Position numbers and translations under genes: made by a program. A stretch of DNA of 31,744 nucleotides. It comes from Clostridium sp. AM49-4BH. Its GTDB lineage: Bacteria; Bacillota; Clostridia; Lachnospirales; Lachnospiraceae. Below the pieces are notes generated by a model. It was not told the origin of the DNA, did no database searches, and saw nothing but the letters and a program-made list of their open reading frames with translations. Positions 22,662 to 31,654 of this stretch are shown here, piece after piece (position 1 is the stretch's first letter; every line of letters begins with the position of its first letter). The stretch spans positions 1 through 31,744 of the forward strand of contig NZ_QUFB01000035.1 of NCBI RefSeq assembly GCF_003478335.1, written 5' to 3'.

Positions 22662-23444
22662 ATGTGTAAAGTAATTGCTATATGCAATCAGAAAGGTGGC
22701 GTATCCAAGACCACTACAACCGCAAATCTTGGGGTTGGCTTAGTAAGAGCAGGAAAGGAAGTGCTTGTGATTGATGCAGATCCACAGGGAAATCTGTCAC
22801 AGAGTCTCGGAATTGAAAATCCGGATGAACTGGAAGTTGCACTTCCGAGTATCATGGAGCAGATCATCATGGACAAGGAGGTGGATGTAACGAAAGGAAT
22901 CATCCATCATAAAGAGGGACTTGACCTTATGCCATGTAACATTGATCTGTCAGGAGTGGATGTTTCGCTTGTAAATGCCATGAGTAGAGAGTTTGTCTTG
23001 AAAGTATATGTGGAAAGCATGAGAGAGTTCTATGATTACATTCTCATTGACTGTATGCCAAGTTTAGGAATGATAACAGTAAATTCGCTAACAGCATCGG
23101 ACAGTGTTTTGATTCCGGTGCAGGCAGCTTATTTGCCGGTAAAGGGACTGGAGCAGTTGATCAAAACGATTTGCCGTGTGAAAAAACACTTGAATCCGGA
23201 AATCAAATTTGAAGGGATTTTAATCTCCATGTTGAACGCAAGAACGAACTATGCAAAGGATATTATGGAGTTGATCAGGGAGTATTATGGGGATGCAATT
23301 CCTATCTTTGAAAGTAAAATACCGTTTTCTGTGAAAGCTGCTGAGACATCGGCTGCGGGAGTGAGCATCTTTACATTGGATAAGAAGCATCCGGTGGCGC
23401 AGGCTTACGAGAAATTGACAGAGGAGGTAATCGCTCATGAGTAG
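22662..23444 (+). CDS. parA: ParA-family partition ATPase
   Basis: The 260-residue protein is a deviant-Walker P-loop ATPase: CNQKGGVSKTTTTANLGVGL at the N-terminus (signature lysine in KGG, with S instead of the common G before the catalytic K), VIDADPQGNLSQSLG (Walker A'), and DYILIDCMPSLGMITVNSL (Walker B). There is no N-terminal helix-turn-helix, so it is a type Ib/Soj-like ParA. It moves DNA bound by ParB and stabilises plasmid-like or excised circular forms of elements. The start ATG follows GGAGGG. It overlaps parB by eight bases. Confidence 0.93.
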   Translation: MCKVIAICNQKGGVSKTTTTANLGVGLVRAGKEVLVIDADPQGNLSQSLGIENPDELEVALPSIMEQIIMDKEVDVTKGIIHHKEGLDLMPCNIDLSGVDVSLVNAMSREFVLKVYVESMREFYDYILIDCMPSLGMITVNSLTASDSVLIPVQAAYLPVKGLEQLIKTICRVKKHLNPEIKFEGILISMLNARTNYAKDIMELIREYYGDAIPIFESKIPFSVKAAETSAAGVSIFTLDKKHPVAQAYEKLTEEVIAHE

Positions 23445-24339
23445 AACAAAGGCATTAGAAAATGTAAAATTGACGAGTTTTGATGACCTCTTTGGTGGAA
23501 ATAAAATGGAAAAGACTGCGGAAGCAGGTGATGTGAAAGAGATACCGCTTTCAGAACTGCATGAATTTCATAATCATCCGTTTCAGATTCGTTCGGATGA
23601 GGAATTAGCAGAAATGATTGAGAGCGTCAGAGAGCATGGGGTGTTGGTGCCGGGAATTGTCCGGAAACATAAAGAAGGCGGTTATGAAATCATTGCCGGA
23701 CATACAAGAAAGCATGTGTGCGAGTTGCTTGGATTTGAGACAATGCCGGTATTTGTAAAAGAGATGGATGATGATGAAGCCAGTCTGGTTATGGTGGATT
23801 CTAACATTCAGAGAGAAAACATCCGACCGAGTGAAAAGGCAAAGGCATATAAGATCAAATATGATGCCATGAAGAATCAGGGAAAAGCTGGGAACAGTCT
23901 GAAGATGATGTCGGAGGAAAGTGGCGAGAATTATAAACTGATTCAGAGATATATATGGCTTGCAAGACTGAATGATGATCTTCTGGCGTTGGTAGATAAT
24001 AAACAGCTTGGAATGGTTCAAGGGGTCAGCTTATCGGTTCTTCCGGAGAAAGAGCAGGAAGCGGTGTATGATGCTATTTGCAGGCACAAAATGAAATTGT
24101 CGACAGTACAGGCAAATACCATAAAGCAATTGAGTGTAGATGGAAAGTTTAATGAGCAGATCTTGGAACGCTATCTGACTTCTGCTCAGAAGCAGAAGAG
24201 AAAAAAGGAAATTACTCTGAAAAATGAACGACTGTCAGAGTATTTTGAGGAAGAAACCACAGAAGAGGAAATGATGAATATCATTTTTGAATTGTTGGAA
24301 ACATGGAAACGAAAGAAAGGAAGTGCGCAGAATGAATAA
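23437..24339 (+). CDS. parB: ParB-family partition protein
   Basis: This 300-residue ParB/Spo0J-like protein has the N-terminal ParB CTPase fold: IPLSELHEFHNHPFQIR, GVLVPGIVRK, IIAGHTRKHVCELLG (the GHxR box appears as G-H-T-R) and SNIQRENIRPSEKAKAYK. A helix-turn-helix follows (about residues 150-175, MMSEESGENYKLIQRYIWLA) and then a lysine-rich C-terminal dimerisation region. It binds centromere sites near the operon; none with an obvious parS palindrome was found by eye. Its start lies inside parA, and its end overlaps ssb by eight bases, so the three are translationally coupled. Confidence 0.93.
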   Translation: MSRTKALENVKLTSFDDLFGGNKMEKTAEAGDVKEIPLSELHEFHNHPFQIRSDEELAEMIESVREHGVLVPGIVRKHKEGGYEIIAGHTRKHVCELLGFETMPVFVKEMDDDEASLVMVDSNIQRENIRPSEKAKAYKIKYDAMKNQGKAGNSLKMMSEESGENYKLIQRYIWLARLNDDLLALVDNKQLGMVQGVSLSVLPEKEQEAVYDAICRHKMKLSTVQANTIKQLSVDGKFNEQILERYLTSAQKQKRKKEITLKNERLSEYFEEETTEEEMMNIIFELLETWKRKKGSAQNE

Positions 24340-24733
24340 GATTATTTTACTTGGAAATATGACGAGAAATCCCAAAACTACGAGAAAGACAGCAGAGGAT
24401 GGAAGGGAAGTTGTCATTACTAAATTTGACCTTGCTGTAAACCGGCGGGCAAAGCGTGATGGAGAAGCCGATGCCGATTTCTTTCACTGCACTTCCTTTG
24501 GAAGGCAGGCGGAATTTGTCGAGAGATACTTTCACAGCGGCTCCCGTGTATTAGTCATTGGACGGGTGCAGAATAACAACTATACGACCAAAGAGGGAAG
24601 CAAGGTCTATGGTTTCAGTATCATTACAGAAGAGGTTGAATTTGCACAGAAGAAAAGTGCGGAGAAACTGGCAAATAAAGACAGTGATTTTTCATCCGTT
24701 TCGGATGAGGAGCAACCGGTCAATGGCAGGTAG
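24332..24733 (+). CDS. ssb: Single-stranded DNA-binding protein without the usual acidic tip
   Basis: The 133-residue protein is an OB-fold SSB: NKIILLGNMTRNPKTTRK, ITKFDLAVNRR, DFFHCTSFGRQAEFVERYF, GSRVLVIGRVQNNNY and then YGFSIITEEVEFAQ. ATG 24332, with GAAAGGAAG upstream, is chosen; an in-frame ATG at 24287 lies deep in parB. The tail ends EEQPVNGR, not the D-D-D-I-P-F-like tip through which chromosomal SSBs recruit partner proteins, so it may bind DNA without recruiting the host set. It belongs to the element's replication and transfer unit. Confidence 0.9.
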   Translation: MNKIILLGNMTRNPKTTRKTAEDGREVVITKFDLAVNRRAKRDGEADADFFHCTSFGRQAEFVERYFHSGSRVLVIGRVQNNNYTTKEGSKVYGFSIITEEVEFAQKKSAEKLANKDSDFSSVSDEEQPVNGR

Positions 24734-24741
24734 GTGATAAC

Positions 24742-25781
24742 ATGGCAGAAGGTTTCTTCCGAAGTAAAAAAGGATTTACAGTCGTTCAAAATGAGATTAC
24801 CAGAGACACGAACATTTCTTTGAAAGCAAAGGGACTATATCTTGTCATACAGGCATATATCTCCATGCCGGATAAGAAATGGACAAAAGAAGATTTCCGA
24901 AATCTGACCAAAGAAGGGAAAAAGGCATTTGATAGTGCGTGGAAAGAATTAAAAGATTTTGGATACTTGAAGGTTCACTTTATGCCGGATAATGGTGTAT
25001 GGCGGGCTGAGTATGAGTTGTTAGATGAACCGGATCTCGGACCACATACACTATATCATAGCTGCGATGGAACGGTTTCCAGTAACAATCTGACAAGAGC
25101 AGAAAAGAAGCGGCAGGCGGATTTATCTGAAGAAGAGAATGAACAGGGTTCGACTGAAAATATCAGCGATCCGGTTGCAGAAAAAGAAGAAAATCACCGT
25201 TACCCCCCTTTTGGTACTAACGGTAAAGATGACCGTTACCCCCCTTACGGTAGTACGCTAACGGTAATAACGGTTACGGTAGCAACGCAAATGGGGGTAA
25301 CAATAATAAAGACTATAATATAAATCCTGATATAAAGACTAATATATTTAATCCTAATCATAATCAATATCAGGATCAGAAGGTGATGCGTGAGGACTAT
25401 TCGATGGAGTTTATAGAGCAGCATTATGAACTGGAACCAAAGTATGTTTCTGCTGTGCAGGATAATTCGATCAACACGGTCAAGGATGTGCTTTATGATA
25501 TTTTGAATACCCATAAACCGGTGCTGCGGGTAATGGGAGAGGACAAACCGGCTGCGGTTGTGAAATCACGGCTTTTGAAACTGAACCGATGTGATATTGA
25601 TTATGCGATCGACCAATATCAAAAACAGGTGACGAAGGTACATAACCATAAGGCATATATGCTAACGGTACTTTACCAGGCAAAATCGCAGGGTGAGTTG
25701 GATATCAGTAACCGTGTGATGTATGATTTTTATGGAGCAGGAAGTAAAGCCGGTGATACAGGAGGTGGTGGCAGTGGATAA
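24742..25781 (+). pseudogene. Replication-initiator-like protein (RepA_N/DUF6017 type), frameshifted in its linker
   Basis: Residues 1-105 form a winged-helix initiator-type domain (GFFRSKKGFTVVQNEITRD, LSLKAKGLYLVIQAY-like, KKWTKEDFRNLTKEGKKAFD). An acidic linker follows. The frame then shifts at about 25250-25256: the first frame runs into VITVTVATQMG and stops at 25323, whereas the +2 frame reads ANGNNGYGSNANGGNNNKDY and continues through YSMEFIEQHYELEPKYVSAV, LYDILNTHKPVLRVMGEDKP, SRLLKLNRCDIDYAIDQYQ and LTVLYQAKSQGELD to TAA at 25781. The C-terminal part is the DUF6017-like domain. A single lost base, for example AACG to ACG, explains it. The Gly/Asn-rich linker is encoded by iteron-like repeats. 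Confidence 0.8.
25196..25301. repeat. Iteron-like repeat cluster inside the rep-like gene (candidate origin)
   Basis: ACCGTTACCCCCCTT occurs at 25196-25210 and 25232-25246 (36-bp spacing), with an inverted GGGGGTAAC at 25293-25301. Between them are several AACGG/GTTACGG motifs (25219, 25261, 25270). RepA_N-type plasmids often carry the origin as repeats in the middle of rep, coding for the variable linker, and the position here fits. Confidence 0.55.
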
Positions 25782-26064
25782 TAAGGACAAGTCTGCCAGA
25801 ATTCCGGTACTACTCCGGCTGGATAATCCGAAGCACAGACTGGTCTATAACATTCTTGAAAGTACAGACAACAAAAGTGCTTATATCCGGGAAGCGGTGA
25901 TCTATTATTATAGGCATAAAGGCATATCTCCGGAGAAAGATGATGTTATGGATCACATCCGGTTGGTGGTACAGGAATGCAATCAACAACTTTTAGCCGA
26001 ACTCGACAAGAGGATCGGAAGTAAAGATTTGATTGACTATGACAAACTGAAAAATATATTTTAA
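25774..26064 (+). CDS. Small ribbon-helix-helix-like partition or copy-control protein
   Basis: The 96-residue protein has an RHH-like start: KSARIPVLLRLDNPKHRLVY then ILESTDNKSAYIREAVIYYY (a strand followed by two helices, S-x-Y-I-R-E-A-V as in CopG-type proteins), with an acidic helical C-terminus. The start is GTG 25774, six bases after GGAGGTGG; it overlaps the end of the rep-like gene by eight bases. It probably binds DNA for segregation or autoregulation, like ParR/CopG partners. Function is inferred from fold likeness and position. Confidence 0.65.
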   Translation: MDNKDKSARIPVLLRLDNPKHRLVYNILESTDNKSAYIREAVIYYYRHKGISPEKDDVMDHIRLVVQECNQQLLAELDKRIGSKDLIDYDKLKNIF

Positions 26065-26081
26065 TCGACAGAAAAATACAG

Positions 26082-26087
26082 TATAAT
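26082..26087 (+). promoter_or_regulatory. Candidate -10 box for the CAP-domain gene
   Basis: TATAAT lies about 47 bases before the ATG at 26134. The hexamer at 17-bp spacing is TTTTAA, a poor -35. It marks a likely new transcription start after the replication cassette. Confidence 0.35.
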
Positions 26088-26133
26088 TTACATTGTTGGG
26101 AATGACCAGCGTACAGCAAGGAGCGTGAACGAT

Positions 26134-27154
26134 ATGAGAAAAATGATGAAAACAGGCATGGTATTTTTTATGGCGATGATGGTGCTTATGACGCAGCCTG
26201 TTACGGCAGATGCAAAAGCAAAAGTGCTGAATAAAAAGATGACCATCGACTTAAACAAGGATTCGGCAGGAATCCGCTTTGCGCCGACAAAGCTGAAGAA
26301 CTATTCCAAAGTGAAAGTCCGTGTGAAAAACAAAAAGGTGCTGAAGGCAAAGGCAAAAGGCAGAAAGTATATTTACCTGAAGGGCAAAGCCGGCGGAAGA
26401 ACTACCGTGACAATCCGATTGTATAAAGGGCACAAAAAGGTGCGGGTGTACCGTTACAGCATCAAGGTGATCGGAAAAGGACAGGATGGTTATAAGGCAC
26501 AGGCAAAGGAAACATTTGTAATCCAGAACAAGTACCGGGCAGAGAAAGGTGTAAAGGCACTGACGTGGTCGGATAAGTTATATCGCTTTGCCCTGTACCG
26601 CTAAAACACAGTGGATATGATGGACACAAAAATCTTCAACGGGATATGCAGGACTATTTGGAGATATGTTGGTAAGCAATAACATATCTTTGGGAGAAAA
26701 TATGGCAAGTGGACAGACAAGTGCTAAAGAAGTAATGCTTTCGTGGAAGCATAGTCCGGGGCATTACCGGAATCTGTTGAATAAAGACTATCAATGTGGT
26801 GCGATTGCCCGCTACAAGGATACCTGGTGTGCGGTCTTTTACGATGGATCTCCAGAAAACATTTCCAAACGAAAACAGGACAGCTCAGACATAGTTGTTA
26901 CCATTAAGCGTCAGGATAAAGCAAGCGGACAGTATATTGATGGTGCTACCATCGGTTATTATGAGGAAAACGACCGATGGAACACAAGCAAACGAATTAC
27001 GGTAGGGGAGTCTGGAAGGCAGATTGTCTTGGAACTTGGTAAAACCTATGTGTTTTATGAAAAGACATCACCGGATGGATATGATAAAGCGGAAAAGGTA
27101 ACTATAACAGTAACGAAAGATATGCCAAGGGAGATCATTCTTTCAGGCAATTAA
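26134..27154 (+). pseudogene. Secreted CAP-domain/Cna-B protein broken by two frameshifts
   Basis: ATG 26134 (AAGGAGCG upstream) opens a signal peptide (MKTGMVFFMAMMVLMTQP, then TADAKA) and a lysine-rich beta domain, then CAP domain start FVIQNKYRAEKGVKALTWSD and a stop at 26602-26604. Reading continues in another frame from 26601 (LKHSGYDGHKNLQRDMQDY) and, after a second shift near 26656, in a third frame: GDMLVSNNISLGENMASGQ, HSPGHYRNLLN and AVFYDGSPEN, the rest of the CAP domain. A C-terminal Cna-B-like domain follows (IKRQDKASGQYIDGATIGYY, then YVFYEKTSPDGYDKAEK). Two independent shifts 55 bp apart point to a decayed gene. CAP proteins are extracellular. This one lacks a sortase signal. 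Confidence 0.8.
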
Positions 27155-27180
27155 AATTTCATATAGTAACTGATAACGAA

Positions 27181-27224
27181 GCAGGAAATGTATGTAAGAA
27201 AGTCAATACATTTCCTGCTTTTTT
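27181..27224 (+). terminator. Strong Rho-independent terminator
   Basis: GCAGGAAATGTAT (27181-27193) pairs perfectly with ATACATTTCCTGC (27206-27218), followed by TTTTTT. It lies about 27 bp after the CAP/Cna-B stop and separates it from the adhesin gene. Confidence 0.9.
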
Positions 27225-27240
27225 GATTGGAGGAAAAAAG

Positions 27241-27312
27241 ATGCCATTTCTCATCCGCCCACCACCGGATAGGGCAGAAAAAGTCCGGATAACAGATCAG
27301 TCTGCATCCTGA
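27241..27312 (+). CDS. Possible 23-residue peptide upstream of the adhesin
   Basis: GGAGG (27230-27234) precedes an ATG that opens MPFLIRPPPDRAEKVRITDQ then SAS and TGA. The peptide is proline- and arginine-rich with no recognised family. It ends 47 bp before the adhesin start, so it could be a leader peptide or a short real protein. The 5-base Shine-Dalgarno with suitable spacing is the main support. Confidence 0.35.
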   Translation: MPFLIRPPPDRAEKVRITDQSAS

Positions 27313-27359
27313 CGCAGTGGATGCGGAAAAAAGAAATATGCGTAGAAATGAGGTTTATC

Positions 27360-30300
27360 ATGAAATCAAAAGTAAAGAAGAGATGTAAGCAGATGCTGAC
27401 AGGCTTGTTGGCATTATCTATGCTGTGCGGATTACTGCCACAAAATACGGTAAGCGTCAGTGCAGCAACGACGGCAAAAACAAAGGTATCTTCTTATGGA
27501 AGATTAGGAAATGTCGATGTCGGTTCAAAGACGAAAACGGGAACATGGTGGAAAATCAATGTTGGCAGTAAGACTGCATTTTGTCTCAGTCTTGGCAAAA
27601 CTTGTCATACTGGAAATACTTATCAGGTGACGGATACTCATACCTGGAATCAAAATACCGGTGGAGAAAAACATGGTTACTATGCAAAGATTATCCGTTT
27701 TTATGTTAATGACTGTAATCGGGCAAAGAAGGGCTTTGTTCTTGGTCAGGCGCTTATTTGGGCGGTATCAGAGGGAAATACTTCTGAAGCAAATCTGAAA
27801 AATGTGATCAAACAGGTAAAAGCAAATACCGGGTATTTTCCGAATAAGACTGTAGCAGATCTTTATAAACAGATCTTTCAGCCAACAGGAGCATGGGAAG
27901 CACAGGCAACCATGTGGGAAAAGACCGGAGCAACAAAAGGCTATCAGAAATTGATCACAGTTGATGCAGATATTTTACAGAATCCAAATTACAAAACGAT
28001 AACAGATCATACCTATTACCGTCAGAGAATTACATTGCATAAGCAGGACGAAGATGGGAAAGGACTAGGCGGCATTAAGTTTACTTTATCAGCAGACAAT
28101 CTGGATGACTTATATTCCTTTGGAAAGTATGATCGCAGTGGAGAGAGTGCTAATTCTGCGGATGAAGATGATAATACGGAGTTTGAAGTAAGCGGACTCA
28201 CAACAGATGGTGGGACCGTTGCCTGGAGAATGACTTATCGTCTGGAAGCAGATGAGATGGCTTATTATACGGATAATACTTTAGCGTCGATGAATGCAGA
28301 CCAAAAAAAAGCTGCCAAGAAAGCTCTGGAAGATGACGGATACAAGCAGGGGGTTCACTTCGGAAAGAACATGACAAAAGCAGAGGCTGAGGATCTGATC
28401 AGAAAAGATCTGAATTCGCAGATAAAAGATATTTCCAACTCTTATACCTTGACAGAGGACAGTGTTGGAAACAATAAGAACATTTTCTTAGATCCGGCAA
28501 TGGTCAAAGGGGTAAAGATTACCCTGAAAGAAGCAAATAGCTGGCAGAAAAACAGTAATGGAGACTGGCCGGACAAGTTGGTGGAACATCCAACGCAGTA
28601 CAGCAAGGCGTATATGACAACGATCACCAATAAGTATAAAAAGGCAACGATCGTAGTGGCGAAGAAGTCTGGCGGTTCTGCAGACGGTTCGGCTCATGGA
28701 GATGCAACACTGGATGGTGCGGTATTCCAGTTGTATTCCGATAAGGCATGCACACAGAAAGCAAAGGTATTTGATGCTGCAGGCAATGCAAAAACCGCAG
28801 ATGTCTATCGAATTAGTGGAGGAAAATTAACAACCGATTATCTCAGAAGCGGTAATACCTATTACCTGAAAGAAATACAAGCCCCGACAGGCTTTTTACT
28901 TAGTGATGAAGTCAAAGAATTAAAGATTGATGCTTTCGCTAAAACAGATGAATTTACACCGATTCTGTTTCAGACTAATTTCGCAGATATACCGATCAAA
29001 GGAAAGATTGCTGTGAAAAAGAAGTCTTATGATCCGACGAAGAAAGAGTATTACCCGGAGAATAACACAACTTTTCAGGTGTATTTGAAGTCGAAGGGCA
29101 GTTATGATAATTGCGCCGATGATGAGAGAGCAACGATCAAAACAAATGCAGACGGCTATGCTGTAACCGGCGATCTGGTCTATGGAACTTATGTAGTGCA
29201 TCAGGTGGATTCCGGAGATGTGGATGCCTATTATGTCGATGACTTTGAAGCAAGGGTAACAGAAAATGGAAAGGTATATGAGTTTGAAAAGGTCAATGAG
29301 TTATTCAAGGCGTATTTTAAGATCATCAAGAAAGACAAGAACACGGAGAAAACAGTACTGAAGCCGGGAACCAGTTATCAGATCTATCAGGTAGTAGATG
29401 GAAAGGAAGAACTGGTAACACAGGAATACATGGAAGATGGCGAGAAAAAGACAGCAGACACCTTTATCTGTGATGAATCCGGTGAAGTGGTAACTGTAGA
29501 TTCCCTTCGTTCCGGAACTTATCATATTTATGAAGTGGCTGCTGCAGATGGTATGCACATCAACCATCAGTATGTGGAGGTTGTGGTAAACAGCAAGGCG
29601 GACAATTATGAAAGTTACATTGATGAAGATGGATATCATCATGTAACGATCACGCTGGAGTATCTGAACGAGGAAACAAAAGGACAATTGAATCTCTTAA
29701 AAACCGGCGAGGTATTAAAAGGCTGGGATAAGGAGAAACAGGAGTTTATTTTTGAGGATGTAAAACTGGATGGTGTGGAATTTACCCTTTATGCGGATGG
29801 AGATATTGTGACACAGGACGGACAGAGTACCGATAATGTCCGTGACACATGGTTCAAAGATGGTGATAAGGTGGCTGTTCTTACAACCGGAAAAGGTGTG
29901 GAATTTACATCGGAATGCGGTGGCATTACCGGTTATACAATGGATGAAGACGGAACCATTCATGTGTCGCTGCCATTAGGAAAATATAAGCTGAAAGAGA
30001 CAAAGACACCATACGGATATGTGTATCCGGATACCAAAGAGTGGTCTCTGGAATTTAAGTGGCAGGATGGGGAGGACGAATATGTCCTTAACAGTACCGA
30101 TGCAACCGATGACAAGGGACTGCTCCATATCAAAAACGAATTCGCCGGCACGAAGCTGGAACTGATTAAGCAGGATGCAAAGACGAAGGAATCCATTGAA
30201 GGAGCACAGTTTGGTTTGTATTCCAAGCACGATATTTACAATTATGCCGGGGAAAAGATCGTAGATGCGGGAACACAGCTTGCGACCTTAACTACAGGTG

Positions 30301-31550
30301 CGGATGGAAGTGTTGTATCAGATAAGAAACTGCCGCTTATGAGTGAGCTTTATACAAAGTCTGCTTCTGCAGAAACAGCCGGAAGTGAAGCTGCGGCAAC
30401 AAGCACTCCGGCGGCAACAGGACTGCCATTTGTACCATCACAGCCGAAAGTGACACCGGGGTTAGATCTGAGTGCGATAGCTTCTCCGATGCCAACAAAC
30501 GATGCTGCTGGTCTGAAGTTAAATTCCGGAGACTATTATCTGCAGGAGCTGTCTGTGTCCGACAGCTACTATATGGATACAACGCCGATCAATATTCATC
30601 TGGAGTATCAGGATGCAGAGACAAAGACGATCACAGCAAAAGCAGAAAAAGAAAACACACAGACAACCAATGTGGTCAGTAAGGTTGATGTGACAGGCTC
30701 GAAAGAGGTTGATGGCTGTAAACTGGAGATTACGGATGCATCCGGCAAGAAAGTTATCAGTTGGACATCAGGGGATAAGGATTCAGTCAAAGTATATGTA
30801 ACAGAGAAGGACGGTTACCAGAATTTTAAGTATTCGTTCGATGAGAAGGGAAATCTTCTTGTAGGAGGACTGTTCCACGATAAAGAGTATACATTGACAG
30901 AAACAAGACCTGCAGACGGATATGTTACTGCAGATGCGATCACCTATCAGATAAAGTCTGTGATGGCATCTTCTGCAGCAGTAGATCCAACAGATACAGT
31001 AGCAAGCGGAAGTGCAGTTACGGTAAATCCGGCCAGCGGAAGTGCAGTATCCGGCGAAACAGGTATTTCTTATACATCTGTAGTTACCGTGAAACAGAAA
31101 GACGGAACTTTTGCTGATCATACTGATGATAAGATCATTATGGTGGATGAGCAGACACATATCCAGCTTTTGAAACTGGACAAGGAGACAGGACAGGCTC
31201 TTGGCGGTGCAAAGTTTGTTGTAACAGATTCCAAAGGAAATAAAGTGATGAAATTTGTTACAAAAGATGATGCTTACGACATCACCGGAAAACTGGTCGT
31301 AGGAGAGACTTACACCTTTACAGAGGTTTCCGCTCCATCTGGTTATCAGTTAGCGAAGCCGGTACAGTTGACAATCAAAGACACTGGAAAGGTGCAGACA
31401 GTGACTGTTAAAGATGCACCGATTCCGGAAGTGCCGGATACACCACAGACAGGTGGAAACATGCCAATACTTCCGATTGCAGCAGGATTGTTTATGGTAA
31501 TTGGTGCAGCGGTGATGATCTGGAAGAGACGAACAGTGGCAAAGAAATAA
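27360..31550 (+). CDS. Sortase-anchored thioester-domain adhesin with multiple Cna-B/SpaA repeats
   Basis: From ATG 27360 (GAGG upstream; an in-frame ATG at 27321 is less likely) the protein has 1396 residues. A signal peptide (MLTGLLALSMLCGLLP, then VSVSAA) leads into a thioester domain: Cys in KTAFCLSLGKTC and Gln in VLGQALIWAVSEG, the C...(T/G)Q-x-x-I-W pair that forms an internal thioester in Gram-positive adhesins. Then come about eight Cna-B/SpaA-type domains, each opening with a lysine strand (ITLHKQDEDGKGLGGIKFTL; LELIKQDAKTKESIEGAQFG; IQLLKLDKETGQALGGAKFV). Ser/Ala/Pro linkers interrupt two domains. The end is PDTPQTGG, a membrane helix and KRRTVAKK, a sortase signal. It is predicted to bind host or partner-cell surfaces covalently; ICEs carry such adhesins to aid mating. 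Confidence 0.9.
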   Translation: MKSKVKKRCKQMLTGLLALSMLCGLLPQNTVSVSAATTAKTKVSSYGRLGNVDVGSKTKTGTWWKINVGSKTAFCLSLGKTCHTGNTYQVTDTHTWNQNTGGEKHGYYAKIIRFYVNDCNRAKKGFVLGQALIWAVSEGNTSEANLKNVIKQVKANTGYFPNKTVADLYKQIFQPTGAWEAQATMWEKTGATKGYQKLITVDADILQNPNYKTITDHTYYRQRITLHKQDEDGKGLGGIKFTLSADNLDDLYSFGKYDRSGESANSADEDDNTEFEVSGLTTDGGTVAWRMTYRLEADEMAYYTDNTLASMNADQKKAAKKALEDDGYKQGVHFGKNMTKAEAEDLIRKDLNSQIKDISNSYTLTEDSVGNNKNIFLDPAMVKGVKITLKEANSWQKNSNGDWPDKLVEHPTQYSKAYMTTITNKYKKATIVVAKKSGGSADGSAHGDATLDGAVFQLYSDKACTQKAKVFDAAGNAKTADVYRISGGKLTTDYLRSGNTYYLKEIQAPTGFLLSDEVKELKIDAFAKTDEFTPILFQTNFADIPIKGKIAVKKKSYDPTKKEYYPENNTTFQVYLKSKGSYDNCADDERATIKTNADGYAVTGDLVYGTYVVHQVDSGDVDAYYVDDFEARVTENGKVYEFEKVNELFKAYFKIIKKDKNTEKTVLKPGTSYQIYQVVDGKEELVTQEYMEDGEKKTADTFICDESGEVVTVDSLRSGTYHIYEVAAADGMHINHQYVEVVVNSKADNYESYIDEDGYHHVTITLEYLNEETKGQLNLLKTGEVLKGWDKEKQEFIFEDVKLDGVEFTLYADGDIVTQDGQSTDNVRDTWFKDGDKVAVLTTGKGVEFTSECGGITGYTMDEDGTIHVSLPLGKYKLKETKTPYGYVYPDTKEWSLEFKWQDGEDEYVLNSTDATDDKGLLHIKNEFAGTKLELIKQDAKTKESIEGAQFGLYSKHDIYNYAGEKIVDAGTQLATLTTGADGSVVSDKKLPLMSELYTKSASAETAGSEAAATSTPAATGLPFVPSQPKVTPGLDLSAIASPMPTNDAAGLKLNSGDYYLQELSVSDSYYMDTTPINIHLEYQDAETKTITAKAEKENTQTTNVVSKVDVTGSKEVDGCKLEITDASGKKVISWTSGDKDSVKVYVTEKDGYQNFKYSFDEKGNLLVGGLFHDKEYTLTETRPADGYVTADAITYQIKSVMASSAAVDPTDTVASGSAVTVNPASGSAVSGETGISYTSVVTVKQKDGTFADHTDDKIIMVDEQTHIQLLKLDKETGQALGGAKFVVTDSKGNKVMKFVTKDDAYDITGKLVVGETYTFTEVSAPSGYQLAKPVQLTIKDTGKVQTVTVKDAPIPEVPDTPQTGGNMPILPIAAGLFMVIGAAVMIWKRRTVAKK

Positions 31551-31593
31551 GATTTTTGTAGAAGTATCTGAATATATTTGATATAATTTTATA

Positions 31594-31615
31594 GGGAGCA
31601 ATTAGGTTTGCTCCC
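31594..31615 (+). other. Hairpin between the adhesin and the ATPase gene
   Basis: GGGAGCA (31594-31600) pairs with TGCTCCC (31609-31615), extended by AT pairs. No T tract follows, so it is either a weak terminator or a leader hairpin for the next gene. TATAAT at 31582-31587 lies just upstream and could be a -10 box, though no good -35 is seen. Confidence 0.4.
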
Positions 31616-31654
31616 ATATATTAAATAAATATCAATTTTGTTAGGAGATGTAGT

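Noticed and set aside
23605..24021. 138-codon minus-strand frame inside parB
   Set aside because: Antisense shadow of a well-supported ParB gene.
29301..29687. 128-codon and several shorter minus-strand frames inside the adhesin gene
   Set aside because: Antisense shadows in a long repetitive coding sequence; no start signals.
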